From: Butyrivibrio fibrisolvens
GTDB taxonomy: Bacteria; Bacillota; Clostridia; Lachnospirales; Lachnospiraceae
Assembly (NCBI RefSeq): GCF_037113525.1
Contig: NZ_CP146963.1
Location: forward strand, 1,984,001 to 2,048,000
Length of the DNA stretch: 64,000 nt
Direction of reading: 5' to 3'
Part shown: positions 49,991 to 59,496 of the stretch, one piece after another
Numbering within the stretch: the first letter of the stretch is position 1
Layout: every line of letters begins with the position of its first letter
The notes under the pieces: model-generated
The model's input: the letters and a program-made list of their open reading frames with translations, nothing else
Told to the model about the DNA's origin: nothing
Databases searched by the model: none
Program-made: the position numbers and the translations under genes

Positions 49991-51868
49991 ATGGCACTTG
50001 CATCGGATCTTTATGTTGGAGAACTAGTTATGCGCCTTGTTGGTCATCAGACAGGTGAGATCAGCAAAGTTGATTATAAGCCGCAGAAACCGGCTTTTTC
50101 TAAAGAGCCCATGGAGGGCGAGACCTTTCTTGAAAGGGCGACGCCTGAGTCTCAGGGCGTTTCTGCAATGTGGGTCAAAGATCTTTTTGAAGAACTCCAC
50201 GAATGCCCCAAATCTAATATGCATAAGATAATGGTCATGCGACATGGCAAAGTCATTGGCGAAACTTCTTTTGCCCCGTTTGATCTGGATTATTGGCATG
50301 TAGTTCATTCTATGTCCAAATCCGTTACAGGCATGGCTATTGGAATATTGATAGGAGAAGGGAAACTAAAAATTACCGACAAGGTTTTGGATCTTCTTCC
50401 TGATAAAAAAACTCTTACATCCATGTTAAGGCTTCGCGATGTTACAGTTGAACATCTGTTATCAATGACCAGCGGCGTTCAGTTCAATGAAGCCGGAGCG
50501 ATAGCAGGCAATGACTGGATCAAAGGCTTCATGGATTCGGGTACTCTTTTTCCTCCCGGTAAGGAATTTAATTATAATTCTATGAATTCATATATGCTTT
50601 CTGCCATTGTGAATGCAATTACAGGACAGAGCCTCTTTAGCTTTGTAAAAGAGAGGATATTTGACCCTATGGGGATCAAGCGCGTTTTCTGGGAAACTTG
50701 TCCTCTTGGTAATACCAAAGGGGGATGGGGTCTGTTTATGCGTATAGAAGATATGTGTAAGCTGGGCCAGCTCTATCTTCAAAAGGGTAAATGGGAAGGA
50801 AAACAGCTTGTGCCCGAAGGCTGGGTCGTGGCATCCACGACAGCACATGCTACAACTGATGTTCCGGAAGCTCCTCAGTACGGATATCACCTGTGGCTTA
50901 TAAACAACAGGGAAGGTGCTTATATTTTCAATGGCATGCTGGGTCAGAACGTATATATATATCCTGATCTTGATATGGTTCTGGCAGTCAATGCCGGCAA
51001 TAACGAGGTATTCCAGACAGGCTCCACCACGAATATCATATATGAGAAGATGACAAATATTGAAGCCTTTGATCATCCACTCAAAGAAGATCCGTTAAGT
51101 GACAAATTCCTTGAAAAGACTATTACACGTATTCAGGAAAAAGAGGTGCCGAATAAGCTGATCCTTCGCGGCGGCTGGAACAGACGCTCTGATGCCTATG
51201 ACAACCAGCAGGACAAGATCATGAGGATCAGGACTTTGTATGGAAGTACCTATGATCTTGGAGATAGCGGAATAGGTATTTTCCCTCTTATGATGCAGAT
51301 CACGCACAACAATTTCACTGATGGCATTACCAAGATTGGCTTTGTTCCTATAGATAAAAAGAGATTTGGCGTTCAGATATACGAAGGCGACCAGATATAC
51401 ACTCTTCCTTGCGGAGATGATACCTATGGCAATTTTGTTTCACTAAACATCCACGGGGAAGTGTATGATGCTGTTGTTAAAACAAAGCTTGCAACTGATG
51501 AATACAACAGAATGGCAATAATGCTAAGGATCTTTTTGCTGGAAGAAACAAGTGAAAGGCGTATCAATATCTATCTTGGAAGCAAGTACGCAGAGGAAGA
51601 TACCAGAGGCTTTAGAGGCTGTAATGTTCCTGAAGGTATTGATGTTCACTTCAATGAATATCCGGGCAATGAGATGCTGAATACTGCGCTTTCATGTGTT
51701 TCAACTACCAAGGGTATTCAGGGGGTTCTTCTTAGCAAGCTGGATAGTTTTGGTGCTTCCATGCTTATAAGTAAGACGATACATTACACTATAAATCCCA
51801 GAGTTCATGGCTTTCTTATAAAGCCCGAGAGTGCAGAAGAAGAGTCTGCCGGTGATGCTGATAATTAA
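49991..51868 (+). CDS. Serine hydrolase of the beta-lactamase/transpeptidase-like family with C-terminal extension
   Basis: A 625-residue protein. The N-terminal half is a class C beta-lactamase-like serine hydrolase: VHSMSKSVTGMAIGILIGEG holds the Ser-x-x-Lys pair (about residue 105), LLSMTSGVQFNE and FNYNSMNSYMLSAIV the Tyr-Asn motif, and YGYHLWLINNREGAYIFNGMLGQNVYIYPDLDMVLAVNAGNN the third motif region. No signal peptide is visible, so it is presumably a cytoplasmic esterase or amidase. The last 220 residues are a separate domain without recognised motifs. GGAGGT lies 5 bases before the ATG at 49991. Confidence 0.88.
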   Translation: MALASDLYVGELVMRLVGHQTGEISKVDYKPQKPAFSKEPMEGETFLERATPESQGVSAMWVKDLFEELHECPKSNMHKIMVMRHGKVIGETSFAPFDLDYWHVVHSMSKSVTGMAIGILIGEGKLKITDKVLDLLPDKKTLTSMLRLRDVTVEHLLSMTSGVQFNEAGAIAGNDWIKGFMDSGTLFPPGKEFNYNSMNSYMLSAIVNAITGQSLFSFVKERIFDPMGIKRVFWETCPLGNTKGGWGLFMRIEDMCKLGQLYLQKGKWEGKQLVPEGWVVASTTAHATTDVPEAPQYGYHLWLINNREGAYIFNGMLGQNVYIYPDLDMVLAVNAGNNEVFQTGSTTNIIYEKMTNIEAFDHPLKEDPLSDKFLEKTITRIQEKEVPNKLILRGGWNRRSDAYDNQQDKIMRIRTLYGSTYDLGDSGIGIFPLMMQITHNNFTDGITKIGFVPIDKKRFGVQIYEGDQIYTLPCGDDTYGNFVSLNIHGEVYDAVVKTKLATDEYNRMAIMLRIFLLEETSERRINIYLGSKYAEEDTRGFRGCNVPEGIDVHFNEYPGNEMLNTALSCVSTTKGIQGVLLSKLDSFGASMLISKTIHYTINPRVHGFLIKPESAEEESAGDADN

Positions 51869-51994
51869 TGAAAAGAACAGACATAAATGATGTATGCGGG
51901 GATGGAGGATATATAGTACAATAAATTAGTTGGAATCTTGAATCTGTGATTCGGGAGCCAAAAGAGTTTTTCTTTAACAGGAGTGTGTTTTTTA

Positions 51995-53902
51995 ATGAAT
52001 TTAGTATCCATGAAAGATGTCTCTAAGGCATTTACGGACAAAGTTTTACTTGAGGAGGCATCCTTTGGAATTGACGAAGGCGACCGCATCGGTGTTATCG
52101 GTATTAACGGAACCGGAAAGTCGACGCTCCTTCGCCTTATAGCAGGCCTTGTGGAGGAAGATGAGGGCGATATAGTGAAGGGTAATAACGTGGTTATTTC
52201 CTACCTTCCTCAGAATCCTGAGTTTGATATGGACTACACCCTTTACGAATACGTTGTATCAACTAATGTTCAAAAGCGTCATCCTCAGAACGGACTTGAA
52301 GCCAAAGAGTTTGAGGCTCAGATAGAGGGTGAAGCCAAGAAGATCCTTAACATTCTTGGCTTTAATGACATAAATCAGAAGGTTTCCCAGCTTTCAGGAG
52401 GCCAGAGAAAAAAGGCTGCGCTTTGCGCTAGGCTCCTTGAAAACAGCGACATCCTTCTTCTTGACGAGCCTACTAACCACCTTGATAACGCCATGAGTGA
52501 GTGGCTCCAGATTTATCTGGAAAATTATAAAGGCGCCCTTGTTATGGTAACTCATGACAGGTATTTCCTTGACCTTGTCTGCAATAAGATCGTAGAAGTT
52601 GATCAGGGCAAGCTCTATACCTACGATACAAACTACGAAGGCTACCTTGAGCTTCGTGCCCAGCGTATCGCGTCAGCTCTTTCTACTCAGGACAAACATG
52701 CCAATATCTTAAGAAAAGAAATTGCGTGGATGAGAAGAGGCGCCCGTGCCCGTTCAACCAAGCAAAAGGCACATATCAAGCGCTACGAAGCACTTCGAGA
52801 TGAAGAAAAGCTTAAATTCGATGAAGATGTGCAGATTTCGGCCATCTCTTCAAGACTTGGCAAGAAGACCATCGAGCTTTACAACATAGCCAAAAGCTAC
52901 GAAGGCAGGACTTTAATAAAAGATTTCACCTTTACTTTTACAAGAGATGATCGTATCGGTATACTTGGCCCGAACGGCTGCGGCAAGACTACTCTTATGA
53001 AGATGATAGTCGGCAGTATTCAGCCTGATTCAGGCCATATCGAGATTGGCGAGACGGTCAAGATCGGATACTATGCTCAGGAAGCAACCACCATGGACGA
53101 TGATCAAAGGGTCATCGACTATGTCAAGGATACAGCCGAGTACATCAAGACTGACGACGGCTATATATCAGCTTCCCAGATGTGCGAAAAGTTCCTCTTT
53201 GCAGGAAGTCTTCAGTACCAGCCCATCGGTAAGTTATCTGGTGGTGAAAAAAGAAGATTGTACCTTTGCAAAGTCCTCATGGAAGCTCCCAACGTTCTTA
53301 TCCTGGACGAGCCTACCAATGACCTTGATATAGGAACATTGCAGATACTTGAAGATTACCTTGATTCTTTTCCCGGAATTGTTATAGCAGTATCTCACGA
53401 CAGATACTTCCTGGACAGAATAGGAAGACGCATGCTGACTTTCGATTCATACGGCGGCATACATCTGTATAACGGCTCCTATACTGAGTTTTTTGAAACT
53501 CATAAGGAGGGCGTTGATGGAAGCCTGTCCTGGGACTTTACTGATGATAATGTGTCTGCAGCAGGCTCATCTAAAAAGTCCGGCGCAGGTAGTGACGGTG
53601 CAGGCAGTGCGTCAGATGCTAATGACACAAATACTGCAGGCGCTCAGGCGACTCGCGGCGAGCACAAATTGAAATTCAGCTATAACGAGCAAAAGGAATA
53701 TGAGACAATAGAAGATGATATTGCAAAGTGCGAGCAAAAGATCGCGCAGTATGAAGAAGATATACTTGCTAATTCCACGAACTTTGGTAAGCTCAGAGAG
53801 ATAGGCGAGAAGAAGGAAGCCGAAGAGAAGAGGCTTGAAGAACTCATGGAAAGATATGTATATCTTGAAGAGAAGGCTGAAGCAATAGCGAAACAGAAAT
53901 GA
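51995..53902 (+). CDS. ABC-F family ATP-binding protein
   Basis: A 635-residue twin-ATPase of the ABC-F family, soluble and ribosome-acting in known cases. The first half has GINGTGKST, LSGGQRKKAALCARLL and LLLDEPTNHLD; the second has GPNGCGKTT, LSGGEKRRLYLCKVLM and LILDEPTNDLD. A linker with basic residues (MRRGARARSTKQKAHIKRYE) joins them. The C-terminal tail has a Gly/Ser/Ala-rich spacer (about 515-545) and a coiled coil (about 560-630), like Uup. A specific role (resistance or translation factor) cannot be told. The ATG at 51995 has AGGAG 11 bases upstream. Confidence 0.92.
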   Translation: MNLVSMKDVSKAFTDKVLLEEASFGIDEGDRIGVIGINGTGKSTLLRLIAGLVEEDEGDIVKGNNVVISYLPQNPEFDMDYTLYEYVVSTNVQKRHPQNGLEAKEFEAQIEGEAKKILNILGFNDINQKVSQLSGGQRKKAALCARLLENSDILLLDEPTNHLDNAMSEWLQIYLENYKGALVMVTHDRYFLDLVCNKIVEVDQGKLYTYDTNYEGYLELRAQRIASALSTQDKHANILRKEIAWMRRGARARSTKQKAHIKRYEALRDEEKLKFDEDVQISAISSRLGKKTIELYNIAKSYEGRTLIKDFTFTFTRDDRIGILGPNGCGKTTLMKMIVGSIQPDSGHIEIGETVKIGYYAQEATTMDDDQRVIDYVKDTAEYIKTDDGYISASQMCEKFLFAGSLQYQPIGKLSGGEKRRLYLCKVLMEAPNVLILDEPTNDLDIGTLQILEDYLDSFPGIVIAVSHDRYFLDRIGRRMLTFDSYGGIHLYNGSYTEFFETHKEGVDGSLSWDFTDDNVSAAGSSKKSGAGSDGAGSASDANDTNTAGAQATRGEHKLKFSYNEQKEYETIEDDIAKCEQKIAQYEEDILANSTNFGKLREIGEKKEAEEKRLEELMERYVYLEEKAEAIAKQK

Positions 53903-53940
53903 TTAACTTAAAGTAGATAAAATTAGCTAAGCTATAGAGT

Positions 53941-53960
53941 ATTCCTGAGGCTGGCAGTTG
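53941..53960. repeat. F3 half-element (left arm only)
   Basis: ATTCCTGAGGCTGGCAGTTG is the left arm of F3 without a matching right arm. It lies 39 bases after the ABC-F gene in an otherwise AT-rich 132-base gap. Confidence 0.6.
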
Positions 53961-54034
53961 ATTATATTTTATTTACAGAGTTTAGTAACTGAAAATATAT
54001 AATAGAAAAAGAAAATATCAGAAAGAGGTGGAAG

Positions 54035-54883
54035 ATGACTAATTCAAAAGTTTATGAAAAGGTTGAAAAGTGCGTGGAAGCTATAAGAGCTAAGACAGAC
54101 TTTGTTCCCAAGGTTGCACTTACACTTGGATCTGGTCTTGGCGACTATGCTAAAAATATAGATATTAAAGCAGAAGTATCATACTCTGAAATAGAAGGAT
54201 TCCCTGTATCTACTGTTCCGGGACATGATGGTAAGTTTATATTCGGATATGTAGGCAAGACTCCTGTTGTGTGCATGAAAGGAAGGGTACACTATTACGA
54301 AGGTTATCCTATTTCTGATGTAGTTCTTCCTGCAAGAGTTATGAAGATGCTGGGTGCTGAGATTCTTTTCCTTACAAATGCAAGCGGCGGTGTTAACTAT
54401 CATTTCAGCGCCGGTGATCTTATGCTTATAACTGATCACATCAGCTGCTTTGCACCAAATCCTCTTATTGGACCAAATGATGACAGACTTGGACTCAGAT
54501 TCCCTGATATGAGTAATGTATATAATAAAGACCTTCAGGAAATCCTTAAAAAGACTGCTATTGATAATGGAATCGCTCTTAAAGAGGGTATCTACTGCCA
54601 GCTTACAGGTCCTTCATTTGAATCACCTGCTGAGATCCGCATGCTCAGAACACTTGGAGTTGATGCAGTTGGCATGAGCACTGTTGTAGAGGCTATTGCA
54701 GCTAACCATATGGGAATGAAGATCTGCGGAGTGTCCTGCATCAGTAACCTTGCAGCAGGAATGAGCGCAAATCCTCTTAATCATGAGGAAGTGCAGGAAG
54801 CAGCAGATATGGCAGCTCCTCGCTTTGCAAAGCTCGTAACAGAATCCATCAAACAGTTCGGGGACATCGAGTGGTTTAAATAA
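54035..54883 (+). CDS. punA: Purine-nucleoside phosphorylase
   Basis: A 282-residue trimeric-type PNP that splits inosine and guanosine with phosphate. The conserved blocks are LGSGLGDYAKNI (phosphate site), GFPVSTVPGHDGKF, MKGRVHYYEGYP, FLTNASGGVNYHFSAGDLMLITDHI, the C-terminal purine-binding YCQLTGPSFESPAEIRM, and VGMSTVVEAIAANHMGMKICGVSCISNLAAG. The adjacent amidohydrolase gene (41 bases downstream) probably acts on related nucleosides, so the two make a purine-salvage pair. AGAGGTGG lies 3 bases before the ATG. Confidence 0.95.
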   Translation: MTNSKVYEKVEKCVEAIRAKTDFVPKVALTLGSGLGDYAKNIDIKAEVSYSEIEGFPVSTVPGHDGKFIFGYVGKTPVVCMKGRVHYYEGYPISDVVLPARVMKMLGAEILFLTNASGGVNYHFSAGDLMLITDHISCFAPNPLIGPNDDRLGLRFPDMSNVYNKDLQEILKKTAIDNGIALKEGIYCQLTGPSFESPAEIRMLRTLGVDAVGMSTVVEAIAANHMGMKICGVSCISNLAAGMSANPLNHEEVQEAADMAAPRFAKLVTESIKQFGDIEWFK

Positions 54884-54923
54884 AGAGGACCAAAATCATA
54901 GTTTATATTTGGAGGATACATTC

Positions 54924-56228
54924 ATGAACATCAGGTTTTACAATGCTAGAATTCTTACAATGGAAGAAGATAGGCCTGTTTTTGTAGGTGAAGTTTGGAC
55001 ACAGGAAGATAAGATATCCTTCGTGGGTACAAGCGAGGAAGCTGTTGGTGCGGATGCAGAGGGTGGTTTTGACAGAGAGATAGATTGTAAGGGCAATTTA
55101 CTTATGCCTGGTTTTAAGGATGCTCATACTCATAGTGCAATGACGCTTATGAGATCGCTTGCGGATGATCTTCCGACGCAGGAGTGGCTTAATAATCAGA
55201 TATTCCCGGTTGAAGCTAAGATGACTGGGGAGGATATATATACTCTTACGAAACTTGCTATCTTAGAGTATCTTACAAGCGGTATTACTGCAATCTTTGA
55301 TATGTATCTGACTCCTGAAACTATTGCTAAGGCTTGCAAGGAAGCGGGCATGAGATGTGTTCAGGTTGGATGTGTTAACAATTTCTCTCAGTCACTTGAG
55401 CTTGTAGAGCGCATGTATAATGAACTCAATACAGAAGATGATCCTTTGAATTCTTATTTCATGGGAATTCATGCAGAGTATACCTGTTCTCCGGAGCTTC
55501 TTACTAAGTTCTCAGAACTTGTTCATAAGTACAAAGCACCTGTTTTCACACATATTGCTGAGACTAAGTCTGAGACAGATGGATGTATTGAGCGCTATGG
55601 CATGAGCCCTGTTAAGTACCTTGCATCAATGGGACTTTTTGATTTTGGTGGTGGCGGTTATCACCTTGTTCATGTAAATGAAGAGGACATGCAGATTCTT
55701 AAGGAAAAGAATATGTATGTTGTCACCAATCCCGGCTCAAACCTTAAGCTTGCATCAGGAATTGCACCAATTTCTGATTATATGAAGCATGGTATCCCGG
55801 TTGCACTTGGCACAGACGGCCCTGCATCTAACAACTGTTTGGACTTCTTCAGAGAGATGTTCCTTGTAACAGGTCTTGGCAAGATAAGAGAAGACGATGC
55901 ATCAGCTATAGATGCCATGGAAGTTCTTAAAATGGCCACAGTTAACGGTGCCCATGCCATGAACCTTCCAAACTGCGATATCCTAGCATCAGGCAAGCAG
56001 GCTGACCTTATAATGATAGACCTCGACCAGCCCAACATGCAGCCAATAAATAACATTTGCAAGAACCTCGTATACAGCGGAAGCAAGCAAAACGTCAAGC
56101 TGACCATGATCGCAGGCGTTATCAGATACGAAGACGGCAAGTTCAACATAGGCGTAGACCCACACGACCTATATGCAGAAGCTGAAAATATCAAAAAGCG
56201 AATCATGTCAGAGCTTGGAAGAGATTAA
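54924..56228 (+). CDS. Amidohydrolase, SAH/MTA-deaminase-like
   Basis: A 434-residue amidohydrolase of the MtaD/SAH-deaminase/chlorohydrolase group. The metal-binding site is MPGFKDAHTHSAMTLMRSLADDL (HxH), with later ligands in FMGIHAEYTCSPEL, VFTHIAETKSE, YHLVHVNEEDM and the Asp in VALGTDGPASNN. This order is the hallmark of enzymes deaminating S-adenosylhomocysteine, methylthioadenosine or adenosine to inosine-type nucleosides, which PNP upstream can then split. Start 54924 has GGAGGA 7 bases upstream; a TTG at 54909 lies on the ribosome site. Confidence 0.92.
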   Translation: MNIRFYNARILTMEEDRPVFVGEVWTQEDKISFVGTSEEAVGADAEGGFDREIDCKGNLLMPGFKDAHTHSAMTLMRSLADDLPTQEWLNNQIFPVEAKMTGEDIYTLTKLAILEYLTSGITAIFDMYLTPETIAKACKEAGMRCVQVGCVNNFSQSLELVERMYNELNTEDDPLNSYFMGIHAEYTCSPELLTKFSELVHKYKAPVFTHIAETKSETDGCIERYGMSPVKYLASMGLFDFGGGGYHLVHVNEEDMQILKEKNMYVVTNPGSNLKLASGIAPISDYMKHGIPVALGTDGPASNNCLDFFREMFLVTGLGKIREDDASAIDAMEVLKMATVNGAHAMNLPNCDILASGKQADLIMIDLDQPNMQPINNICKNLVYSGSKQNVKLTMIAGVIRYEDGKFNIGVDPHDLYAEAENIKKRIMSELGRD

Positions 56229-56350
56229 GCATTAACTAAATCACCTATATAATTAAACTTTTATAAAATATAGCGCATTATAACCAAAAATACGCTACTA
56301 TAAGTAAGGAACAAAACTTTGCAAATATAAAATTTTACTAATACTTTGAA

Positions 56351-56630
56351 GATTCCTGAGGGCTGGCAGTTTATAAAGGATTTTCGCGTCTTTAAAAGAA
56401 TTTCTAAAATTCAAGAGCTTGATAGATGGAATGATATATTCTGTTTGGGATTCATCTGTCTGAGCGAAGCGAGTTCCCGACATAGAAGTTCATCCATGAA
56501 CTTCTAAACATGTCGTAACTACGTCCTGTAGTTTATGAATCCCGGAATATATTATTCCAGATATCATGCCTTGAATTAGAAATTCTTTTATGACACGAAA
56601 ATCCTTTATAAACTGCCAGCCCTAAGGAAT
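56351..56630. repeat. F3 long nested hairpin with nested F2
   Basis: Arms 56351-56390 and 56591-56630 match over 40 bases with two differences. Inner arms around AAATTCAAGAGCTTGATAGATGG follow. The tip carries a plus-strand F2 unit (56479-56532), inserted at the same internal position as in the 15.2-kb copy. It fills most of the gap between the amidohydrolase and the MutS-like gene. Confidence 0.9.
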
Positions 56631-56690
56631 CAGCTAGAACCTAGCCATTTTATATATGCAAAGAAATAAGACACAAGATAGGAACTAGAT

Positions 56691-58376
56691 ATGCAGGTTT
56701 ATGTTACAGTGCTGGGGATTATTGTCGCAATTTTAGTTATTGCAGCGATCCTTGGTAAAAGAAATGAATTAAAAGCAGAGAAGTATTTCAGAAGCAAGGC
56801 AAGAAGAAACTGGGGGAAGCCATCTGATATCGATATCAGAGAAAATCGCAGAAAAGCAATTCCCAAATATTATGAAAATCATATAGAAGAATCATCTATA
56901 GATGACATCACCTGGAATGACCTTGGTCTTGATGCTGTTTATGACAGAGTGAACTACTGCCAGTCAGGTGCAGGTCAGGAGTATCTGTATTACAGACTCA
57001 GAACTCCAATGCAGACTGATGATTTCGATTCATTTGAAAAGCAGGTAGAAAACTTTACGAATAAAGAGGATATGAGAATAGAGACTCAGCTCATTTTTGC
57101 CAAGATGGCAAATTACGGCAAATATTCTCTTTATGACTACATTGGATCTCTTGATGATCTTAAGATGCCTTCAAGACTTCCTCACATTATCGCAGATATT
57201 CTCATTCTTATATCCATATTTGGTTGCTTTATTAAGTTTGAGATCTTCTTACTGGTTATAATTGCATGTCTTTTGTACAACGCAGTTACTTACTTTATCA
57301 TTAAGGGAGATATCTCGCCCTACATCTACATCTTCGGATATATCAACAGAATGTTCTGTGGTATCGATCTTTTCAAGAAGATCAAGGACGGTACCCTTAG
57401 TGAAGAGACCAAGGTCTTTTTCCAGTATGAAAAAGAGATTGACTCATTCAAAAGAGGTTCATGGATCATCCTCGATCCTGCAAGGCTTTCAGGAAGCGGC
57501 GATGCCATAAACATGCTCCTTGACTATGTCTGCATGTTCACACATATAGATCTTTTCAAGTTTAAGAGCATGTACAAATTCGTTAAGAATCACGGACAGC
57601 TCCTGGATGACATCGTTACAGGCCTTGGCCGCATTGAAACTGAGATTTCAGTTGCTTGTTACAGAGCTTCTCTTGATGGAAAATACTGTAAACCTGAGTT
57701 CACAGAAGGTGCTACAGACTATGAGGCACTTGATATCTATCACCCATGCATGACAGATCCAGTGCTTAACAGTATTAAAGCTAATAGAGGCGTGCTTATT
57801 ACAGGTTCTAACGCATCAGGTAAGTCAACATTCCTTAAAACAAGCGCTATTGCAGCTGTTATGGCGCAGACAATTCATACTGTAAACGCATCCTCATACA
57901 AGGCACCTCTTTACAGAATCTATTCTTCAATGGCCCTTCGCGATGACCTTGCAGGAGGAGACAGCTACTACATCGTAGAGATCAAGTCACTTAAGAGAAT
58001 CCTCGATGCAGCTAATACAGGCGGCAACAGAATATTCTGCCTTATTGACGAAGTACTTCGCGGAACTAATACAATTGAGCGTATCGCAGCTTCAACTCAG
58101 ATCCTTAAGAGTCTTGACCACAAGAATATCCAGTGTTTTGCAGCAACTCATGATATTGAGCTTACAGAGCTGCTGAAAGACTCTTATGATAACTATCACT
58201 TTGAAGGTGAAGTGACAGATTCAGATGTTCACTTCAGCTACATGATCAAAGAAGGCCCTGCAACAAACAGAAATGCTATTAAGCTTCTGTCTATAATCGG
58301 TTACGATCCCAAGATCGTAGAAGATGCCCAGAACATGGCAGACGAGTTTACTAGAACCGGAATTTGGCAAGGGTAA
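56691..58376 (+). CDS. Membrane-associated MutS-like ATPase
   Basis: A 561-residue protein with the ATPase core of MutS proteins but without mismatch-recognition or clamp domains. The N-terminus is one membrane segment (about 2-22). Two close hydrophobic segments lie in the middle (about 165-205, IIADILILISIFGCFI and FLLVIIACLLYNAVTYFII). The C-terminal domain has ITGSNASGKST (Walker A), FCLIDEVLRGTNTIERIAAS (Walker B and signature-like) and ATHDIELT (switch). It resembles the small group of membrane MutS-family proteins in Firmicutes, whose function is unknown. A weak AGGA lies 7 bases before the ATG. Confidence 0.85.
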   Translation: MQVYVTVLGIIVAILVIAAILGKRNELKAEKYFRSKARRNWGKPSDIDIRENRRKAIPKYYENHIEESSIDDITWNDLGLDAVYDRVNYCQSGAGQEYLYYRLRTPMQTDDFDSFEKQVENFTNKEDMRIETQLIFAKMANYGKYSLYDYIGSLDDLKMPSRLPHIIADILILISIFGCFIKFEIFLLVIIACLLYNAVTYFIIKGDISPYIYIFGYINRMFCGIDLFKKIKDGTLSEETKVFFQYEKEIDSFKRGSWIILDPARLSGSGDAINMLLDYVCMFTHIDLFKFKSMYKFVKNHGQLLDDIVTGLGRIETEISVACYRASLDGKYCKPEFTEGATDYEALDIYHPCMTDPVLNSIKANRGVLITGSNASGKSTFLKTSAIAAVMAQTIHTVNASSYKAPLYRIYSSMALRDDLAGGDSYYIVEIKSLKRILDAANTGGNRIFCLIDEVLRGTNTIERIAASTQILKSLDHKNIQCFAATHDIELTELLKDSYDNYHFEGEVTDSDVHFSYMIKEGPATNRNAIKLLSIIGYDPKIVEDAQNMADEFTRTGIWQG

Positions 58377-58425
58377 ACGCGATATAGAAGGTAGCTTATA
58401 TGCGTAGTTGAGGAGAAGTTACATT

Positions 58426-58926
58426 ATGAATCACATTGAAATATACACAGACGGCGCCGCAAGAGGAAATCCTGACGGCCCCGGCGGCTATGGCGCTGTT
58501 CTTAAGTTTGTTGATAAAAACGGTGAACTTCATATGAAGGAGCTTTCAGACGGCTTCGACAAGACAACCAATAACCGTATGGAGCTTCTGGGAGTTATCA
58601 AGGCACTTGAAGCCTTGAATCACCCCTGTATCATAGACCTTTATTCAGATTCTAAATACGTCATAAGCGCATTCAACGAACACTGGATTGAAGGCTGGCT
58701 CAAAAAAGGCTGGGTCAATTCCCAGAAAAAGCCCGTAAAGAACAGACCCCTTTGGGAAAGACTTCTAAAAGCAGCAGAAGGCCACAACATCACCTGGCAC
58801 TGGGTCAAAGGCCACGCCGGCCACCCCGAAAACGAAAGATGCGACCAACTTGCCACAACCGCAGCTGACAAAGATCCTGCCAATCTTCTCCATGATGATG
58901 GCAGCAATCTGAAAGAAATCTGCTGA
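58426..58926 (+). CDS. rnhA: Ribonuclease HI
   Basis: A 166-residue RNase HI that cleaves the RNA of RNA:DNA hybrids. The catalytic D-E-D-D set is readable: IYTDGAARGNPDGPGGYGAVL, NRMELLGVIKALEAL, DLYSDSKYVI and HAGHPENERCDQLA. The GWL...GW-basic loop WIEGWLKKGWVNSQKKPVKNRPLW is also present. The ATG at 58426 has AGGAG 10 bases upstream. With rnhB at 2152 the window contains both RNase H types. Confidence 0.96.
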   Translation: MNHIEIYTDGAARGNPDGPGGYGAVLKFVDKNGELHMKELSDGFDKTTNNRMELLGVIKALEALNHPCIIDLYSDSKYVISAFNEHWIEGWLKKGWVNSQKKPVKNRPLWERLLKAAEGHNITWHWVKGHAGHPENERCDQLATTAADKDPANLLHDDGSNLKEIC

Positions 58927-58964
58927 CATGTAAAAGAAGTATGTTTTCTTGAACGTAAATTACA

Positions 58965-59087
58965 GAAACACGCATTTACTGCGTGTTTCGTGATTCAATG
59001 AATCGGTTGGTAAATAGGCCCAATACCGAAGGCATTCTCAATTGGCCTATTTACTGCATTTTTGAATCTTTGATTCAAAAATGTATA
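58965..59087. repeat. Three-hairpin dispersed element F1, copy 2
   Basis: GAAACACGC/GCGTGTTTC (58965-58989, loop ATTTACT), GTAAATAGGCC/GGCCTATTTAC with an inner AATACC-GAA-GGCATT (59010-59054), and GCATTTTTGAATC/GATTCAAAAATG (59057-59084). The first and third stems differ in sequence from copy 1 at 338-460 but pair as well; the big stem and the linker GAATCGGT are nearly identical. Confidence 0.8.
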
Positions 59088-59130
59088 GTTTTTATTTACG
59101 ATGTACATAAAATGGTTGATATAGATGAAT

Positions 59131-59176
59131 AACTACCGATAGAAGCTTATTTATATTAAGTCCTATCGGTAGTTTT
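59131..59176 (+). terminator. Rho-independent terminator after rnhA
   Basis: AACTACCGATAG and CTATCGGTAGTT form a 12-bp stem followed by TT and further Ts. Confidence 0.85.
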
Positions 59177-59281
59177 CTGTTTTTGAAAGTATAAATACTT
59201 GTTACCAACATATAGATGTATTTACATGGTGATGAATTTTTTTGCGATATTAAATATTTTGATATTAAGTCTTTTATTTAT

Positions 59282-59351
59282 GACAACGATATCATCTACT
59301 AACTATCATTCTCAGGAATAACTACCTACCTGATATAAAAACACGAAGTTT
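59282..59351. repeat. F3 half-element (right side remnant)
   Basis: GACAACGATATCATCTACTAACTATCATTCTCAGGAAT is too divergent for a full arm but ends like F3 right arms (CTCAGGAAT at about 59311-59319), and the terminal motif ACACGAAGTTTGAG follows at 59338-59351. The left side is missing. The surrounding 59177-59470 is AT-rich and contains no gene that I can support. Confidence 0.5.
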
Positions 59352-59496
59352 GAGTTTACTAAGATATATTTCAGAATTCTTTATATTATATTTAGATTAT
59401 TCAAGCCTAAATAATGATACAATACGTTATATGCTGAATTCTAATTTTGAAATTCAAGTATAAATGAATTATTGAATGAAAAGATAAAAGTAATAT

